Positions 1 to 7,892 of a stretch of DNA of 64,000 bases are shown one piece after another. Within the stretch, counting starts at the first letter, position 1. Every line of letters begins with the position of its first letter. The position numbers were made by a program, and so were the translations under genes. Below the pieces are notes generated by a model. It did not search any database and had not been told where the DNA came from. It saw nothing but the letters and a program-made list of their open reading frames with translations. Source of the stretch: an uncultured Megasphaera sp. (GTDB taxonomy: Bacteria; Bacillota; Negativicutes; Veillonellales; Megasphaeraceae); assembly GCA_900540735.1 (NCBI GenBank), contig UQHB01000008.1, positions 11,630 to 75,629 on the forward strand, given 5' to 3'.

Positions 1-2
1 AT

Positions 3-548
3 TACTTGACGAAAAGTAGACATTTTACACCAGAGACCATACAAGAATTTCGTCTAGGGTATACCAAAGGTGGGTTCCTGGGTGAATCTTCTGGACTGGT
101 TATTCCACTCCAAGATATATATGGACGTATCGTAGGCTTTACCAAGCGTCGATTAGACGAAGGAAGGCCTAAATATCGCAATACGGCAGACAATGATGTG
201 TTTAAAAAGGGTGAAATTCTGTACAACTATCATCGTGCTGTTAAGCGAATCAAAGATACGAATACGCTTCATGTCGTAGAAGGGAACATGGATGTCATCT
301 CAGCACATCAACAAGGATTGGCTTGCGTAGGCTACATGGGAAGCAAACCAACGAAACAACAGCTGTTGTTATTAGCGGATTTGCAGAAACGCTTCCCTGA
401 TTTGACCATTATTTTGTCCGTTGATAACCCCGCGATTGACGCAGAAGGGAAACGCTCATTACCTCGCATTCGCCAAGACATTTTGAAATATGCGCCTGAC
501 TTAAATGTTAGGTGCCCTGTCTTCCCGAAAGGAGAAGCTTATGCCTAA
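3..548 (+). CDS. DNA primase, C-terminal part (DnaG-type, TOPRIM), 5' truncated by window edge
   Basis: Makes RNA primers at the phage replication fork. The frame is open to the first base, so the zinc-binding N-terminus lies outside the window. Visible in order, counting from the TTG at 6: the DnaG core signature GRIVGFTKR (about 40-48) followed by PKYRNT, then the TOPRIM motif VEGNMDVI (91-98) and the second acidic motif VDNPAIDAEG (139-148), which would bind metal. The protein stops soon after TOPRIM, so no helicase is fused to it; a separate DnaB-like helicase lies at 1848. The end overlaps the next gene by 8 bases. Confidence 0.85.
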   Translation, partial: YLTKSRHFTPETIQEFRLGYTKGGFLGESSGLVIPLQDIYGRIVGFTKRRLDEGRPKYRNTADNDVFKKGEILYNYHRAVKRIKDTNTLHVVEGNMDVISAHQQGLACVGYMGSKPTKQQLLLLADLQKRFPDLTIILSVDNPAIDAEGKRSLPRIRQDILKYAPDLNVRCPVFPKGEAYA

Positions 549-732
549 TATTGGGGATATCATTATTACAAATAAATTTATAGCTTTCATCGTTAAAGGT
601 AAGCGGCTTAATAAAAACGAAGACCTCATTTTTGATACGATGACGATTGGAAAGCGTCCGCAACAACGAGTAGTTGAAAGCAAAGACGTCCGGTATATCA
701 TCCACGCTAAACGCTGGGAGGGATTCTTATAA
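541..732 (+). CDS. small phage protein, 63 aa, unknown
   Basis: Start ATG at 541 sits 6 bases after AAAGGAG and overlaps the primase end; the frame is open further upstream but this site fits best. It is a basic, probably beta-rich protein with no motif I recognise. Its position inside the replication operon suggests co-translation with the primase. Confidence 0.6.
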   Translation: MPNIGDIIITNKFIAFIVKGKRLNKNEDLIFDTMTIGKRPQQRVVESKDVRYIIHAKRWEGFL

Positions 733-929
733 AAATCATAAAAACGCTCATTGGTGGCGTACTGATTATTGGGGTTTTCGCTATTTTTGTCATTAAAGCA
801 CTTATTGCGTTTGCCTTAGCTTATGGTTTTAGATGGGCTACAGGGGCAGACCTTAGCAATAGTGTCGTCAATTTTGGTGGCTTTATTATGACCTTATGCT
901 TGAACTTCGGGAGTCATAAAAAGGATTGA
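729..929 (+). CDS. small membrane protein, 66 aa, apparent ATA start
   Basis: The frame runs from 723 and codes for a hydrophobic N-terminal segment (KIIKTLIGGVLIIGVFAIF) followed by a second hydrophobic stretch and a basic tail. No ATG, GTG or TTG is found near its beginning. The best start by position is ATA at 729, 6 bases after GGGAGGG, overlapping the previous stop. It ends in TGA overlapping the next TTG. Function unknown. The non-standard start is inferred from spacing only. Confidence 0.5.
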   Translation: MKIIKTLIGGVLIIGVFAIFVIKALIAFALAYGFRWATGADLSNSVVNFGGFIMTLCLNFGSHKKD

Positions 930-1096
930 GGAAGCTCGCTTCTATTCAGGTCATCAAAGACCACAAGCCTATCCCTAATGCGGATAGAATAGAAACGGCA
1001 ACTATCATTGATGACAATGGCTTTGGAGGTATGGTTGGCAATCGGGTTAGTTTCAAAGCGATTAACCCTGAGTTTTTACTGAAATGGAAGCTGTAG
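926..1096 (+). CDS. N-terminal domain remnant of an RNA-ligase-like protein, 56 aa
   Basis: The translation starts RKLASIQVIKDHKPIPNADR and ends VSFKAINPEFLLKWKL. This matches the pattern of the N-terminal OB-like domain seen in DRB0094-type RNA ligases (RKLA..I..I.PIPNADRIE). The nucleotidyltransferase domain with its catalytic lysine is absent. The gene is therefore a stand-alone small domain or a truncated remnant. Start TTG at 926 overlaps the previous TGA. Family resemblance is from memory of the motif, not a search. Confidence 0.5.
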   Translation: MRKLASIQVIKDHKPIPNADRIETATIIDDNGFGGMVGNRVSFKAINPEFLLKWKL

Positions 1097-1105
1097 GAGG
1101 CCTAT

Positions 1106-1297
1106 ATGATTGACTGGAAACGAGTCGCTATTGGTAGCGCAGAAGTGTTACTCAATGCGTTACTGATGTGGCTGATTTTGATTGGTGTTGTTTTTATCTG
1201 TAATTTCCCTCATGGCATAGAGGCTGCGACACTTCTTACGGTTGCATTTAGTACCAATGATTTATTACGAAAGGACGTAACAAGGCGTGGAAGGTAG
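1106..1297 (+). CDS. small membrane protein, 63 aa, unknown
   Basis: ATG at 1106 follows TAGGAGG by 6 bases. Residues 12-33 form a strong transmembrane segment (EVLLNALLMWLILIGVVFI) and the C-terminus is basic (LLRKDVTRRGR). A second, weaker hydrophobic stretch is possible around 38-50. No family recognised. Confidence 0.65.
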   Translation: MIDWKRVAIGSAEVLLNALLMWLILIGVVFICNFPHGIEAATLLTVAFSTNDLLRKDVTRRGR

Positions 1298-1607
1298 AAT
1301 TGAAAGCAATTTTAAAGGTTTCATTAACGGTGTTCTGTTCCGTAATGAAAATGCATATTTTATGGTCGGCAACATCCTTTCTTGCTACGAAGATGTATTC
1401 GGTCAATATGATAACGCTGAGATTGTTCGCATCTTGCTTACCGCTTACGAAACGTATGCGAATCAAGGTAAGGACGTAAATAAATTAGAAGAAGCCTGCA
1501 TCAAAAATATCCAAGAGCGAACTGTTAAGTTCCTCCCTAGAGCGAAATCTATGGGTGGCCTAAACAAAGAGCTAGAGCGCATCAACAATCAGTATGAGAC
1601 GGTTTAG
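1287..1607 (+). CDS. unknown phage protein, 106 aa
   Basis: GTG at 1287 overlaps the previous gene by 11 bases and follows AAGG. The protein looks soluble and largely helical with a charged C-terminus. No known motif. It belongs to the continuous replication-region operon. Confidence 0.55.
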   Translation: MEGRIESNFKGFINGVLFRNENAYFMVGNILSCYEDVFGQYDNAEIVRILLTAYETYANQGKDVNKLEEACIKNIQERTVKFLPRAKSMGGLNKELERINNQYETV

Positions 1608-1761
1608 CGTTGAATACCGCGTTGTTATCCATGTAGATGCCGAGGATGATGACGATGCAGTAGATAAGGCTTTGGAATTACTATATAGCTCGCCTGACCC
1701 TCATCATATTCTTTGGGATTCAGAAAATTGGGCGGTATGGGAGGATGAGATGGAATATTAG
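1594..1761 (+). CDS. small acidic protein, 55 aa, unknown
   Basis: ATG at 1594 lies inside the end of the previous gene. It codes for a beta-alpha start (RRFSVEYRVVIHVDAEDDDD), then a helix and a tryptophan-rich acidic tail (WDSENWAVWEDEMEY). This resembles other small acidic phage early proteins in composition only. Too short for most gene callers. Confidence 0.5.
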   Translation: MRRFSVEYRVVIHVDAEDDDDAVDKALELLYSSPDPHHILWDSENWAVWEDEMEY

Positions 1762-1847
1762 TATGCAAAGATTATAACGACCTGTTAAAAGCAGGGGTAC
1801 ATATTGGCTCTTTACCTACTATACCGCTTGACATTGCTGTCCTTGAT

Positions 1848-2903
1848 TTGGAACTAAACGAGCTACCAGATAGAACCGCCGAATACAAGAAAGCGGCAGC
1901 CTTCTGTAAGACCGTTAAGGATAAGCTCGTAAAATCTGATATTGCAGATGAGTTAGCTGTTCGTTGGGGCAAGCCTTTAGAAGAAGTCAAGGAATATCTC
2001 TCTATTGACCGCCAGACGGTGGATGAAATCTCGTCCCTTGCAAGCGGCGTAGATGACTCCTTTGAGGCTTTCAAAGATTATCTTACAAGCGGTTCCACAG
2101 GGCTTGGATTTAAGTCTATTGATGAATCTCTAGGCGGTATTAAGGATACGGATGTGATTGGTCTTGGTGCGTATAGCGGTAACGGTAAGTCCTTCATTGC
2201 GGCAAAGATTGCGGCATATCGATTAGTTCGAGAAAAGAATAACGTCTTGATTTTTACTATGGAAATGCCGAAAGGCCAGTTCATGCAAACGATTCTGCAA
2301 GAGCTGTTCCATATGAACAAAGCGAAACTCCTAGAGTATCTTGAGACAGACGAAGGGGCTGACCTGTACGCTCAAGTCAAGGAAAAGCTTGGGAACCGAT
2401 TGCGCTTCGTGGATGATGGCGATATGAACATGGACAAAATCGCAAAGGTAACGGAAGCATTGAATCAAAGCGGTTTCCGTGTGGATTTCGTCATTGTTGA
2501 CCATTTTCAGCTGTTACGTGGCGTTAGTGATTTCGGCGTGTATGAAAGCGAAGCTCACAAGATGAAGTTCTTTACGAATAAATACCATTGTCCATTGCTG
2601 ATGCTCACACAGCTAAACGATGGTGCCTTACAAACGGATTCCAAGAAGTTTCGTCCGCCAGTCAATAAGGACATTAAGGGACCAAATAGCTTTATTTCAG
2701 CGTGCGACATTATGTTGCTCGTTTGGCGGCCTGCGCTAGTGGATTCGTCTATGGATTCTATTAGCCGTGAGGAAGCCAAGAATGATACGTATTTTAAAAT
2801 CAGTAAGAGCCGTCGTGAAATGGATGGGCCGTTGCTGTTTAAATATAAATACAACAAAGAGGACTACTCGTTACAAGAAGTCCCATTATCGGAGGTGCCA
2901 TAG
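1848..2903 (+). CDS. replicative DNA helicase (DnaB-like, RecA fold)
   Basis: Unwinds DNA ahead of the phage fork with the primase at the window start. Walker A is GAYSGNGKS (about residues 107-115, counted from TTG 1848), Walker B is FVIVDHFQLL (214-223), and LIFTMEMPKGQ (134-144) and MLTQLNDG are typical of DnaB-type RecA cores. The ~350 aa length is short for DnaB (about 450), so the N-terminal primase-binding domain is reduced. Start uncertain: the frame is open back to 1749 with no standard start codon but plausible coding sequence, so an ATA at 1755 with GGGAGG upstream is possible. Confidence 0.85.
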   Translation: MELNELPDRTAEYKKAAAFCKTVKDKLVKSDIADELAVRWGKPLEEVKEYLSIDRQTVDEISSLASGVDDSFEAFKDYLTSGSTGLGFKSIDESLGGIKDTDVIGLGAYSGNGKSFIAAKIAAYRLVREKNNVLIFTMEMPKGQFMQTILQELFHMNKAKLLEYLETDEGADLYAQVKEKLGNRLRFVDDGDMNMDKIAKVTEALNQSGFRVDFVIVDHFQLLRGVSDFGVYESEAHKMKFFTNKYHCPLLMLTQLNDGALQTDSKKFRPPVNKDIKGPNSFISACDIMLLVWRPALVDSSMDSISREEAKNDTYFKISKSRREMDGPLLFKYKYNKEDYSLQEVPLSEVP

Positions 2904-2910
2904 GTAATTC

Positions 2911-3753
2911 ATGATTAAAAATTTTAAATGTCCTAATGGCGAGACTGTCACGGTAGACCAATGCTTATATGGATGCGACTATCCGTGCTTGGCTCCATCG
3001 ACACGCATTTTTGCTTCTAAAACTCGTTCATGGGACGGCAAAACATTTTCTGTAACACAGTTGATTCAACCAACGCTGCTCTCTTATTTGAAGCTAACAG
3101 CCCCTGAAACGATTGCGCCAATGGATTGCTTACAAGCAGGTATGGGGACTGCCGCCCATGCGTTACTTGAAGGATGTATGCCATGGAATTGCATTGGGGA
3201 ATTTCGCATGGTGGATGATACAGGGCGAGTTACTGGGCAACCAGACTTGATAGATTTGAAGCATCGGGTTTTATACGACTACAAATTCGTCTCGGCCTAT
3301 TCTTTAGCTATGATGCTTGGTTATGAACGTAAAGGTTACTACCATGAGTTCAAACGAGGCAAACGCAAAGGGCAAAAGGAATGGCGATACAAGCTGAAAC
3401 CCGGTGGCAGACCTGATTACCACGGATACGATAAACAGCAGAATATGTACCGTATCCTACTAAAACAAAATGGTATACAAACTGACAAAATGATTCTGCA
3501 AGCGATGGCAAAAGAGCCTGACAGCCAATTAAAACAACTAGGTCTTGACCGACGTGCATATCTCATTGAAATCCCTAAATATGACGACGATAAAATGCTC
3601 GCATGGTTCTATGACCGCTATGACAAACTGATGACCGCTATGCAAACAAAAACGCTTCCTCCTAAGTGCGAAGAAACGTGGGATGGCCGTCGTTGTGAAA
3701 GTTACTGTAGCGTCAATATGCATTGCCCATATTACAAGGAGGAACACAAATGA
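2911..3753 (+). CDS. Cas4/RecB-like PD-(D/E)XK nuclease with Fe-S cluster cysteines
   Basis: Probably a 5' exonuclease acting in phage recombination or replication. The nuclease core is visible as GTAAHALLEG (79-88), GQPDLIDLKH (109-118) and YDYK (122-125), the D-x-K catalytic pair. Cysteines at 7, 18, 22 and 26 and a C-terminal run (CEETWDGRRCESYC..C, about 254-273) could hold an iron-sulfur cluster as in Cas4/AddB. It follows the helicase directly. There is no CRISPR array nearby, so a CRISPR adaptation role is not implied. Confidence 0.75.
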   Translation: MIKNFKCPNGETVTVDQCLYGCDYPCLAPSTRIFASKTRSWDGKTFSVTQLIQPTLLSYLKLTAPETIAPMDCLQAGMGTAAHALLEGCMPWNCIGEFRMVDDTGRVTGQPDLIDLKHRVLYDYKFVSAYSLAMMLGYERKGYYHEFKRGKRKGQKEWRYKLKPGGRPDYHGYDKQQNMYRILLKQNGIQTDKMILQAMAKEPDSQLKQLGLDRRAYLIEIPKYDDDKMLAWFYDRYDKLMTAMQTKTLPPKCEETWDGRRCESYCSVNMHCPYYKEEHK

Positions 3754-3920
3754 CCGTAAAAGAACTGCTTGATATTTTGAAAGAAGTCCCAACGTCAACG
3801 GACATCATTTTTACAGATAGCGATGGAGATAGCGTTGTCCCTCAAATCAGTAAAGTGTTGTACGAAAAGGAACCGCAAATAGTTACTCCTTACGTAAGAA
3901 TCTCCCTTTTATGGGACTAA
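3750..3920 (+). CDS. small unknown protein, 56 aa
   Basis: Start ATG overlaps the preceding TGA (ATGA) and follows AAGGAGGAACACAA. The pattern VKELLDILKEVPTSTDIIF with later DSDGDSVV resembles small phage proteins that begin with a short helix followed by beta strands. Function unknown. Confidence 0.55.
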   Translation: MTVKELLDILKEVPTSTDIIFTDSDGDSVVPQISKVLYEKEPQIVTPYVRISLLWD

Positions 3921-3943
3921 TCAATAGAAAAGAGAGGGTCAAA

Positions 3944-4498
3944 ATGGTAGTTGTGAATTTATTTGGTGCGCCATGTAGCGGTAAATCGGCAACGATGGCA
4001 CGCTTATTTAGCGCAATGAAAGCTGCTGGATTCAACGTAGAAATGGCACCAGAAGTCGTTAAAGATGCCGTTTATTCTAATGACAAGTACATCCTGCGCG
4101 ACCAACTGTTGTCGTTTGCGTTACAACGAAAGAAACTAAAGCAAATGGAAGGTAAAGTAGACTATGTCATTACGGATGCACCATTGTTGCTTAGTCTTAT
4201 CTATGGCGAAAAACAAGCGGCTCCTTTCTACGACTTAGTGTTAAAAGAGTTCTATTCTTTTGATAACGTCAATTTCTTCCTTAATTGCGATTTTCCGTAT
4301 GAACAAACAGGTCGCATTGAGGACGAAGCAGAAGCAGTCGTGATTAAACAAGACATTGACTATTTACTGTATGTCTACAATATTCCACACACTAAAATCT
4401 TGAAATTAGAATCATCTGTGTTTATTGATATGTTGCGTACTATTGTTAATCACGAACCGCCTAAAAGTAACGCAGAAGGGTTAGTTGCATGCTCTTAG
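3944..4498 (+). CDS. P-loop ATPase/kinase, AAA or NadR-kinase-like
   Basis: Walker A GAPCSGKS lies close to the N-terminus (residues 7-14) when ATG 3944 is used. YVITDAPLLLSL is a Walker-B-like acidic strand followed by a hydrophobic helix. The layout (NLFG-PCSGKS, then EVVKD.V) is that of the NadR-type nucleoside kinase family often found in phage nucleotide-metabolism clusters. A longer form from GTG/ATG 3911 is possible but lacks a good ribosome site. Substrate unknown. Confidence 0.7.
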   Translation: MVVVNLFGAPCSGKSATMARLFSAMKAAGFNVEMAPEVVKDAVYSNDKYILRDQLLSFALQRKKLKQMEGKVDYVITDAPLLLSLIYGEKQAAPFYDLVLKEFYSFDNVNFFLNCDFPYEQTGRIEDEAEAVVIKQDIDYLLYVYNIPHTKILKLESSVFIDMLRTIVNHEPPKSNAEGLVACS

Positions 4499-5082
4499 TC
4501 GGCAAAGCAGGGGCAGGGAAAGATACCTTTGCAGCGATGTTCCCGAAGTTGAGACGATTTGCTTTTGGGGACGAAGTACGTAAAATCGTTAGTTTAGCGC
4601 AGATTGATGGCTCTGGCGTAGCCTTGGATTATATCGTAGGTCGTTTGGGTATGATGGATTCGCGTATGATTCTGCTCCTGAAATATGCCGAGAAAAGTAA
4701 TGCTACAAGAAAGAAGCGTACAGTTCTCCAAGTGGTAGGACAAGGGTTTCGTGATATTGACCCAGATTTTTGGATTAAGCTCCTTAAAGCCGACATTCAC
4801 GACGCAGGAGAGCCTCCATATATCATCACAGATTGCCGTTATCGAAACGAATTTGAAGCCTTCCCAAATGACGTTTCCGTCTATGTGTATGCTTCTCGAA
4901 AGACTCGCATTAAACGCCTGACGCGTCGTGATGGATTCGTTACGTATAAACAGCTGAACCATCCAAGTGAAAAGGAAATCAACACGTTTTGCGATTTATG
5001 CACCTATAAGGTAAATAATACGTGGTTATCTTTGCGAGAATTGCGTCAGAAAGCGGAGGCGATTGCAAAGCGTGAAGCGTAA
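4489..5082 (+). CDS. deoxynucleoside monophosphate kinase-like protein
   Basis: Likely phosphorylates dNMPs for phage DNA synthesis. GKAGAGKDTFA at residues 5-15 is the P-loop of the dNMP/dephospho-CoA kinase group. FAFGDEVRK follows at about 26-34, IITDCRYRNEFE at ~117-128 provides the acidic/arginine motif, and R-rich SRKTRIKRLTRRD fits a lid region. Length (197 aa) is normal. It overlaps the upstream kinase by 10 bases and lies near dUTPase and ribonucleotide reductase. Confidence 0.75.
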   Translation: MLLVGKAGAGKDTFAAMFPKLRRFAFGDEVRKIVSLAQIDGSGVALDYIVGRLGMMDSRMILLLKYAEKSNATRKKRTVLQVVGQGFRDIDPDFWIKLLKADIHDAGEPPYIITDCRYRNEFEAFPNDVSVYVYASRKTRIKRLTRRDGFVTYKQLNHPSEKEINTFCDLCTYKVNNTWLSLRELRQKAEAIAKREA

Positions 5083-5380
5083 AAGTAACGGACATGTCCC
5101 AAACTGGAACAAGATTCGCCAATATGTCCAAGAGCGTGACAAATGGTGTGTCCTTTGCGGAGAAAAAGGTGAGGAAATCCATCATGTCGTTTATAAAAAT
5201 GACGGTGGTTCCGATACGCCAGACAATTTAGTTCTCCTTTGCAAAGACTGTCATAAGGCTATCCACGACGATGCGCCAAACGAGGCTATGCGATATAAAG
5301 GCATTATAAGCGAGAAACAAGCCAAGGAATATCTTCAAAGATATATCAAAGGCGAATTGTGGGGTGAATCGCATGGTTGA
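5063..5380 (+). CDS. HNH endonuclease
   Basis: A complete small HNH nuclease: C-V-L-C zinc pair (WCVLCGEKGEEIHHVVY), the EIHHV metal/catalytic histidines, PDNLVLLCKDCHKAIH with the second zinc pair and final histidine. Start may be TTG 5063 (3 bases after GGAGG) or GTG 5072. A stand-alone HNH here could be a packaging-associated or homing nuclease; being far from terL, a packaging role is uncertain. Confidence 0.8.
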   Translation: MQSVKRKSNGHVPNWNKIRQYVQERDKWCVLCGEKGEEIHHVVYKNDGGSDTPDNLVLLCKDCHKAIHDDAPNEAMRYKGIISEKQAKEYLQRYIKGELWGESHG

Positions 5381-5747
5381 CCACCACAAAATAGGCAGAG
5401 CGTCACGCAATAAAGGGAAGCGAGGAGAGAGGGAGTTTGCTTCTATTTGTAGAGAATATGGCTTTTTAAAAGCAAGGAGAATGAGCCAATATTGCGGTTC
5501 CACGGGTGACGCTGGGGATGTGGAAGGATTGCCGCATATCCACGTAGAGTGCAAATTCGTAGAGAACCTAAATCTACGTAAGGCAATGGAGCAATCGACT
5601 AACGATGCTACTGCAAATGGCAACGGTGACGTTCCTATCGTGGCACATAAAAAGAGCCGTCAACCATGGCTCGTAACGATGTATTTGGAGGACTGGTTTG
5701 GATTCTACAGAGATTGGCTTAAGGAGAAGAAAGATGCTCAAATTTGA
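5373..5747 (+). CDS. PDDEXK endonuclease, Holliday-junction-resolvase-like
   Basis: GKRGEREFASICREYGF near the N-terminus, then GSTGDAGDVEGLPHIHVECK provides the catalytic D...E-x-K and NLRKAMEQ follows. This is the layout of the phage PDDEXK family related to archaeal Hjc resolvases. Probably trims or resolves branched replication or recombination DNA. ATG 5373 chosen; GTG 5364 is an alternative in the same frame. Confidence 0.7.
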   Translation: MVDHHKIGRASRNKGKRGEREFASICREYGFLKARRMSQYCGSTGDAGDVEGLPHIHVECKFVENLNLRKAMEQSTNDATANGNGDVPIVAHKKSRQPWLVTMYLEDWFGFYRDWLKEKKDAQI

Positions 5748-5910
5748 GGCAGCAAATCGATTCCGTGAAATCCATACGCTAGCGAGTGACTTAGCAAAGG
5801 TGTCTGGTTCATGGGATGGATTAAAATTTGAAAGCCGTCTGCATACCGTAGAGGAATTGACAGCGGCAATTCAAGATAAAATTCAATGGCTAAAGGAGAA
5901 TAAGCAATGA
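5734..5910 (+). CDS. small helical protein, 58 aa, unknown
   Basis: ATG 5734 follows AAGGAGAAGAA and overlaps the end of the nuclease gene. The sequence is amphipathic helical (ANRFREIHTLASDLAKVSG ... ELTAAIQDKIQWLKENKQ). Function unknown. Confidence 0.55.
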   Translation: MLKFEAANRFREIHTLASDLAKVSGSWDGLKFESRLHTVEELTAAIQDKIQWLKENKQ

Positions 5911-6083
5911 AATTTCTAGTACATTTATCAGATGGTTCACAAGGGTATTACACGCCAGATTGTGCGGTGACGCTTGAACAAGTCGTTCAGGAAATCGCTC
6001 AGTTTGATTATATCTTCTTGGCAGATAATGAAGGTCATGAAGCGATTGCCTTGGTGTCGCAGGTGGTTAGCGTTGAAGCTTAA
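5907..6083 (+). CDS. small unknown protein, 58 aa
   Basis: ATG 5907 overlaps the previous stop (ATGA) and follows AAGGAG. Predicted mix of strands and one helix (VTLEQVVQEIAQFDYIFLAD). Its end overlaps the start of the next, secreted protein gene. Confidence 0.5.
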   Translation: MKFLVHLSDGSQGYYTPDCAVTLEQVVQEIAQFDYIFLADNEGHEAIALVSQVVSVEA

Positions 6084-6741
6084 GAAAGCGTTTACCTTAG
6101 CAGTTGCCGCTTTTATGGCTGTAAGTTTCGCTGTTACTGCGCCTGTGCTTGCCAAAGGCGGTGGCGGCCATGCTTCCTCTGGTGGTGGCGGCCATGCTTC
6201 CTCTGGTGGTGGCGCAAGGGCAGCTACTAGTTCTGTAAGCCGTAGCAGTGGTGGTTCTTTTGGGGCGGTAAAAGCGGCTCCTGCCACATCTCGTAGCGGT
6301 GGTTCCTTTAGTGCTACGCCAACGAAAACACCTTCGTCTATTGGTGGATTCTTTGGCTCGCCCTCCAAGGCAACACCGAGTAGAAGCGGAGGCAACTTTA
6401 ATAGTACGCCTGCTTCTTCGAGTCGTAGCGGTGGCGGCTACTTCAATAGTAACCGTCCTAGTAGTTACGCCAATGTAAATCATTATTATGGCAACTATGG
6501 CAGTGGCTTTAGCGGATTCATGGGTGGCTTTATGGGCGGCATGACGGCAGGCTCACTGATGCATCCTTGGGGCATGTATTACCCGATGGCAGGTGGCTAC
6601 GGCTACACTGCTGCACCACTGAGTTACATGACTTTGTATTTAATCATTGACTTGATTGCATTTATTATTGTTTGCGTAGTGGTCTATAAACTCTACAAAT
6701 ATTGGAAACAGAGAAGAGAAAATGGGCGGAAACTTGATTAA
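6073..6741 (+). CDS. secreted or membrane-anchored Gly/Ser-rich protein, 222 aa
   Basis: TTG 6073 after AGGTGG gives a clear signal peptide (KLKKAFTLAVAAFMAVSFAV, cleavage around APVLA-KG). The mature part is low-complexity: two copies of GGGGHASS, then repeated SRSGGS-type motifs, then GGFMGGMTAGSLM. It ends in a C-terminal transmembrane helix (LIIDLIAFIIVCVVVYKLY) and a basic tail. Composition resembles the Gly-rich region in front of bacterial Tim44-like domains, but that domain is absent. Function unknown; a surface or superinfection role would be a guess. Confidence 0.65.
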   Translation: MKLKKAFTLAVAAFMAVSFAVTAPVLAKGGGGHASSGGGGHASSGGGARAATSSVSRSSGGSFGAVKAAPATSRSGGSFSATPTKTPSSIGGFFGSPSKATPSRSGGNFNSTPASSSRSGGGYFNSNRPSSYANVNHYYGNYGSGFSGFMGGFMGGMTAGSLMHPWGMYYPMAGGYGYTAAPLSYMTLYLIIDLIAFIIVCVVVYKLYKYWKQRRENGRKLD

Positions 6742-6962
6742 AGCAGAACGAGAAAAATTGCGTAAAAAGAAAAAAATTAAACCAAAAATCTCGTCTTACT
6801 AACAGTTCGGGCTATGCACAGACTATTTATGACGACGATGATGGGTTTTTGACAGGTGTTGCTGTTGGAACATTTATGAACTCCTCTTATGATTACAGTT
6901 CGTCAGACAGCTACGATTCTTCTGACGACTCTAGCTGGGATAGCGATGGGAGTGATTGGTAA
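6722..6962 (+). pseudogene. frameshifted small Ser/Asp-rich protein gene
   Basis: ATG 6722 codes for 26 residues (MGGNLIKAEREKLRKKKKIK...) and stops at TAA 6800-6802. The next frame is open from before that point and continues with SSGYAQTIYDDDDGFLTGVA and a Ser/Asp-rich tail to TAA 6960-6962, but has no good start of its own. Joining the two frames inside the A-rich run around 6765-6780 restores one ~80 aa protein. Either a 1-base indel or slippage on the poly-A tract. Confidence 0.45.
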
Positions 6963-7408
6963 TGGCAACAGTGAAGCGGATTGAAATTAAGTTTAAAAAA
7001 CTTCGTCCTGATGCGAAACCGCCAGTAAGTAGTGAAGGTAACGCAGGTTGGGACTTCTACGCACCAGAAGATACTACTGTTCATGCTCGTCAAGCAGGGC
7101 GGTCTGTTGGTACTGGTATTGCCTTAGAGATTCCAGAAGGGTACTATATGGAACTCTTTATGCGGAGTTCTTATGGTAAAAAGACTGGCCTTCGCTTAAG
7201 TAATCAGGTGGGTGTTATTGATAGAAACTACCGAGGCGAAATCATAGCCCTCTTTGACAACATTGGGAACAGCGATTATACCATCAAGAAAGGTGAACGA
7301 TTCGTCCAAGGTATTATCAAGAAAGACGTGCCAGTCGTCTTTAAAGAAGCACAGACGTTAAGTGAGACGAACCGTGGTGTAGGCGGTTTTGGTAGTACAG
7401 GTAAATAG
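6962..7408 (+). CDS. dut: dUTP diphosphatase (trimeric dUTPase)
   Basis: Hydrolyses dUTP to dUMP, keeping uracil out of phage DNA. All five trimeric dUTPase motifs can be followed: NAGWDFYAPED (motif 1), MRSSYGKKTGL (2), GVIDRNYRGEI (3), GERFVQGIIK (4) and RGVGGFGSTGK (5, the C-terminal P-loop-like arm). ATG 6962 chosen; 148 aa is the usual length. The start overlaps the end of the broken Ser/Asp-rich frame. Confidence 0.92.
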   Translation: MATVKRIEIKFKKLRPDAKPPVSSEGNAGWDFYAPEDTTVHARQAGRSVGTGIALEIPEGYYMELFMRSSYGKKTGLRLSNQVGVIDRNYRGEIIALFDNIGNSDYTIKKGERFVQGIIKKDVPVVFKEAQTLSETNRGVGGFGSTGK

Positions 7409-7419
7409 GAGGAGACATT

Positions 7420-7873
7420 ATGAAATTCAAGCATTTCGTTAACGAGGAGAAGAAGGTTGTTGTTTGCAAGTTAGATAATGAGGGCACTGGATACACCAAG
7501 ATGAGTGTTGGCATTGGGTATATTCGGAACATTTTGAAAAAACAGCCAATGCCAACCTGTTTAAAGGACATTATCGATGACCTTCTCTGCGATAATTCTC
7601 TTTATAAAATCAAAGACGCTCTTCCACGTGATGAACAGTTAGTTGGCATCGCTAGATGTGGCGAGTAAGACAAATTTGATGTTCAGAAAGGGAAAGACAT
7701 CGCTCGTATGCGTCTTGAAGCCAAGTTTATGAATCAAGCACTAAATATCCTCTCGGGCCTTGATTGATGATGCCACAAAACTTGGTTATAAAGTTTGCGA
7801 CAACATTGCAACGAACCTAAAGAAAACTTCTGCGTTGACAGAGCAGGATGAAATCAATAGAGTTTTTGACTAA
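7420..7873 (+). pseudogene. interrupted unknown phage gene (in-frame stop plus frameshift)
   Basis: AGGAGG precedes ATG 7420, and 82 residues are read to TAA 7666-7668. The same frame continues directly with good coding sequence (DKFDVQKGKDIARMRLEAKF) to TGA at ~7768. The next frame then continues (LIDDATKLGYKVCDNIATN) to TAA 7871-7873, just before nrdD. One ~150 aa ancestor broken twice is the simplest reading. The first part alone may still be translated. Confidence 0.5.
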
Positions 7874-7892
7874 AACGATAGGAGCATGCACA

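Noticed and set aside
2911..3753. Cas4 as part of a CRISPR system
   Set aside because: No CRISPR array or other cas genes in the window.
6097..6483. Long minus-strand frame opposite the Gly/Ser-rich gene
   Set aside because: An artefact of low-complexity sequence on the other strand.
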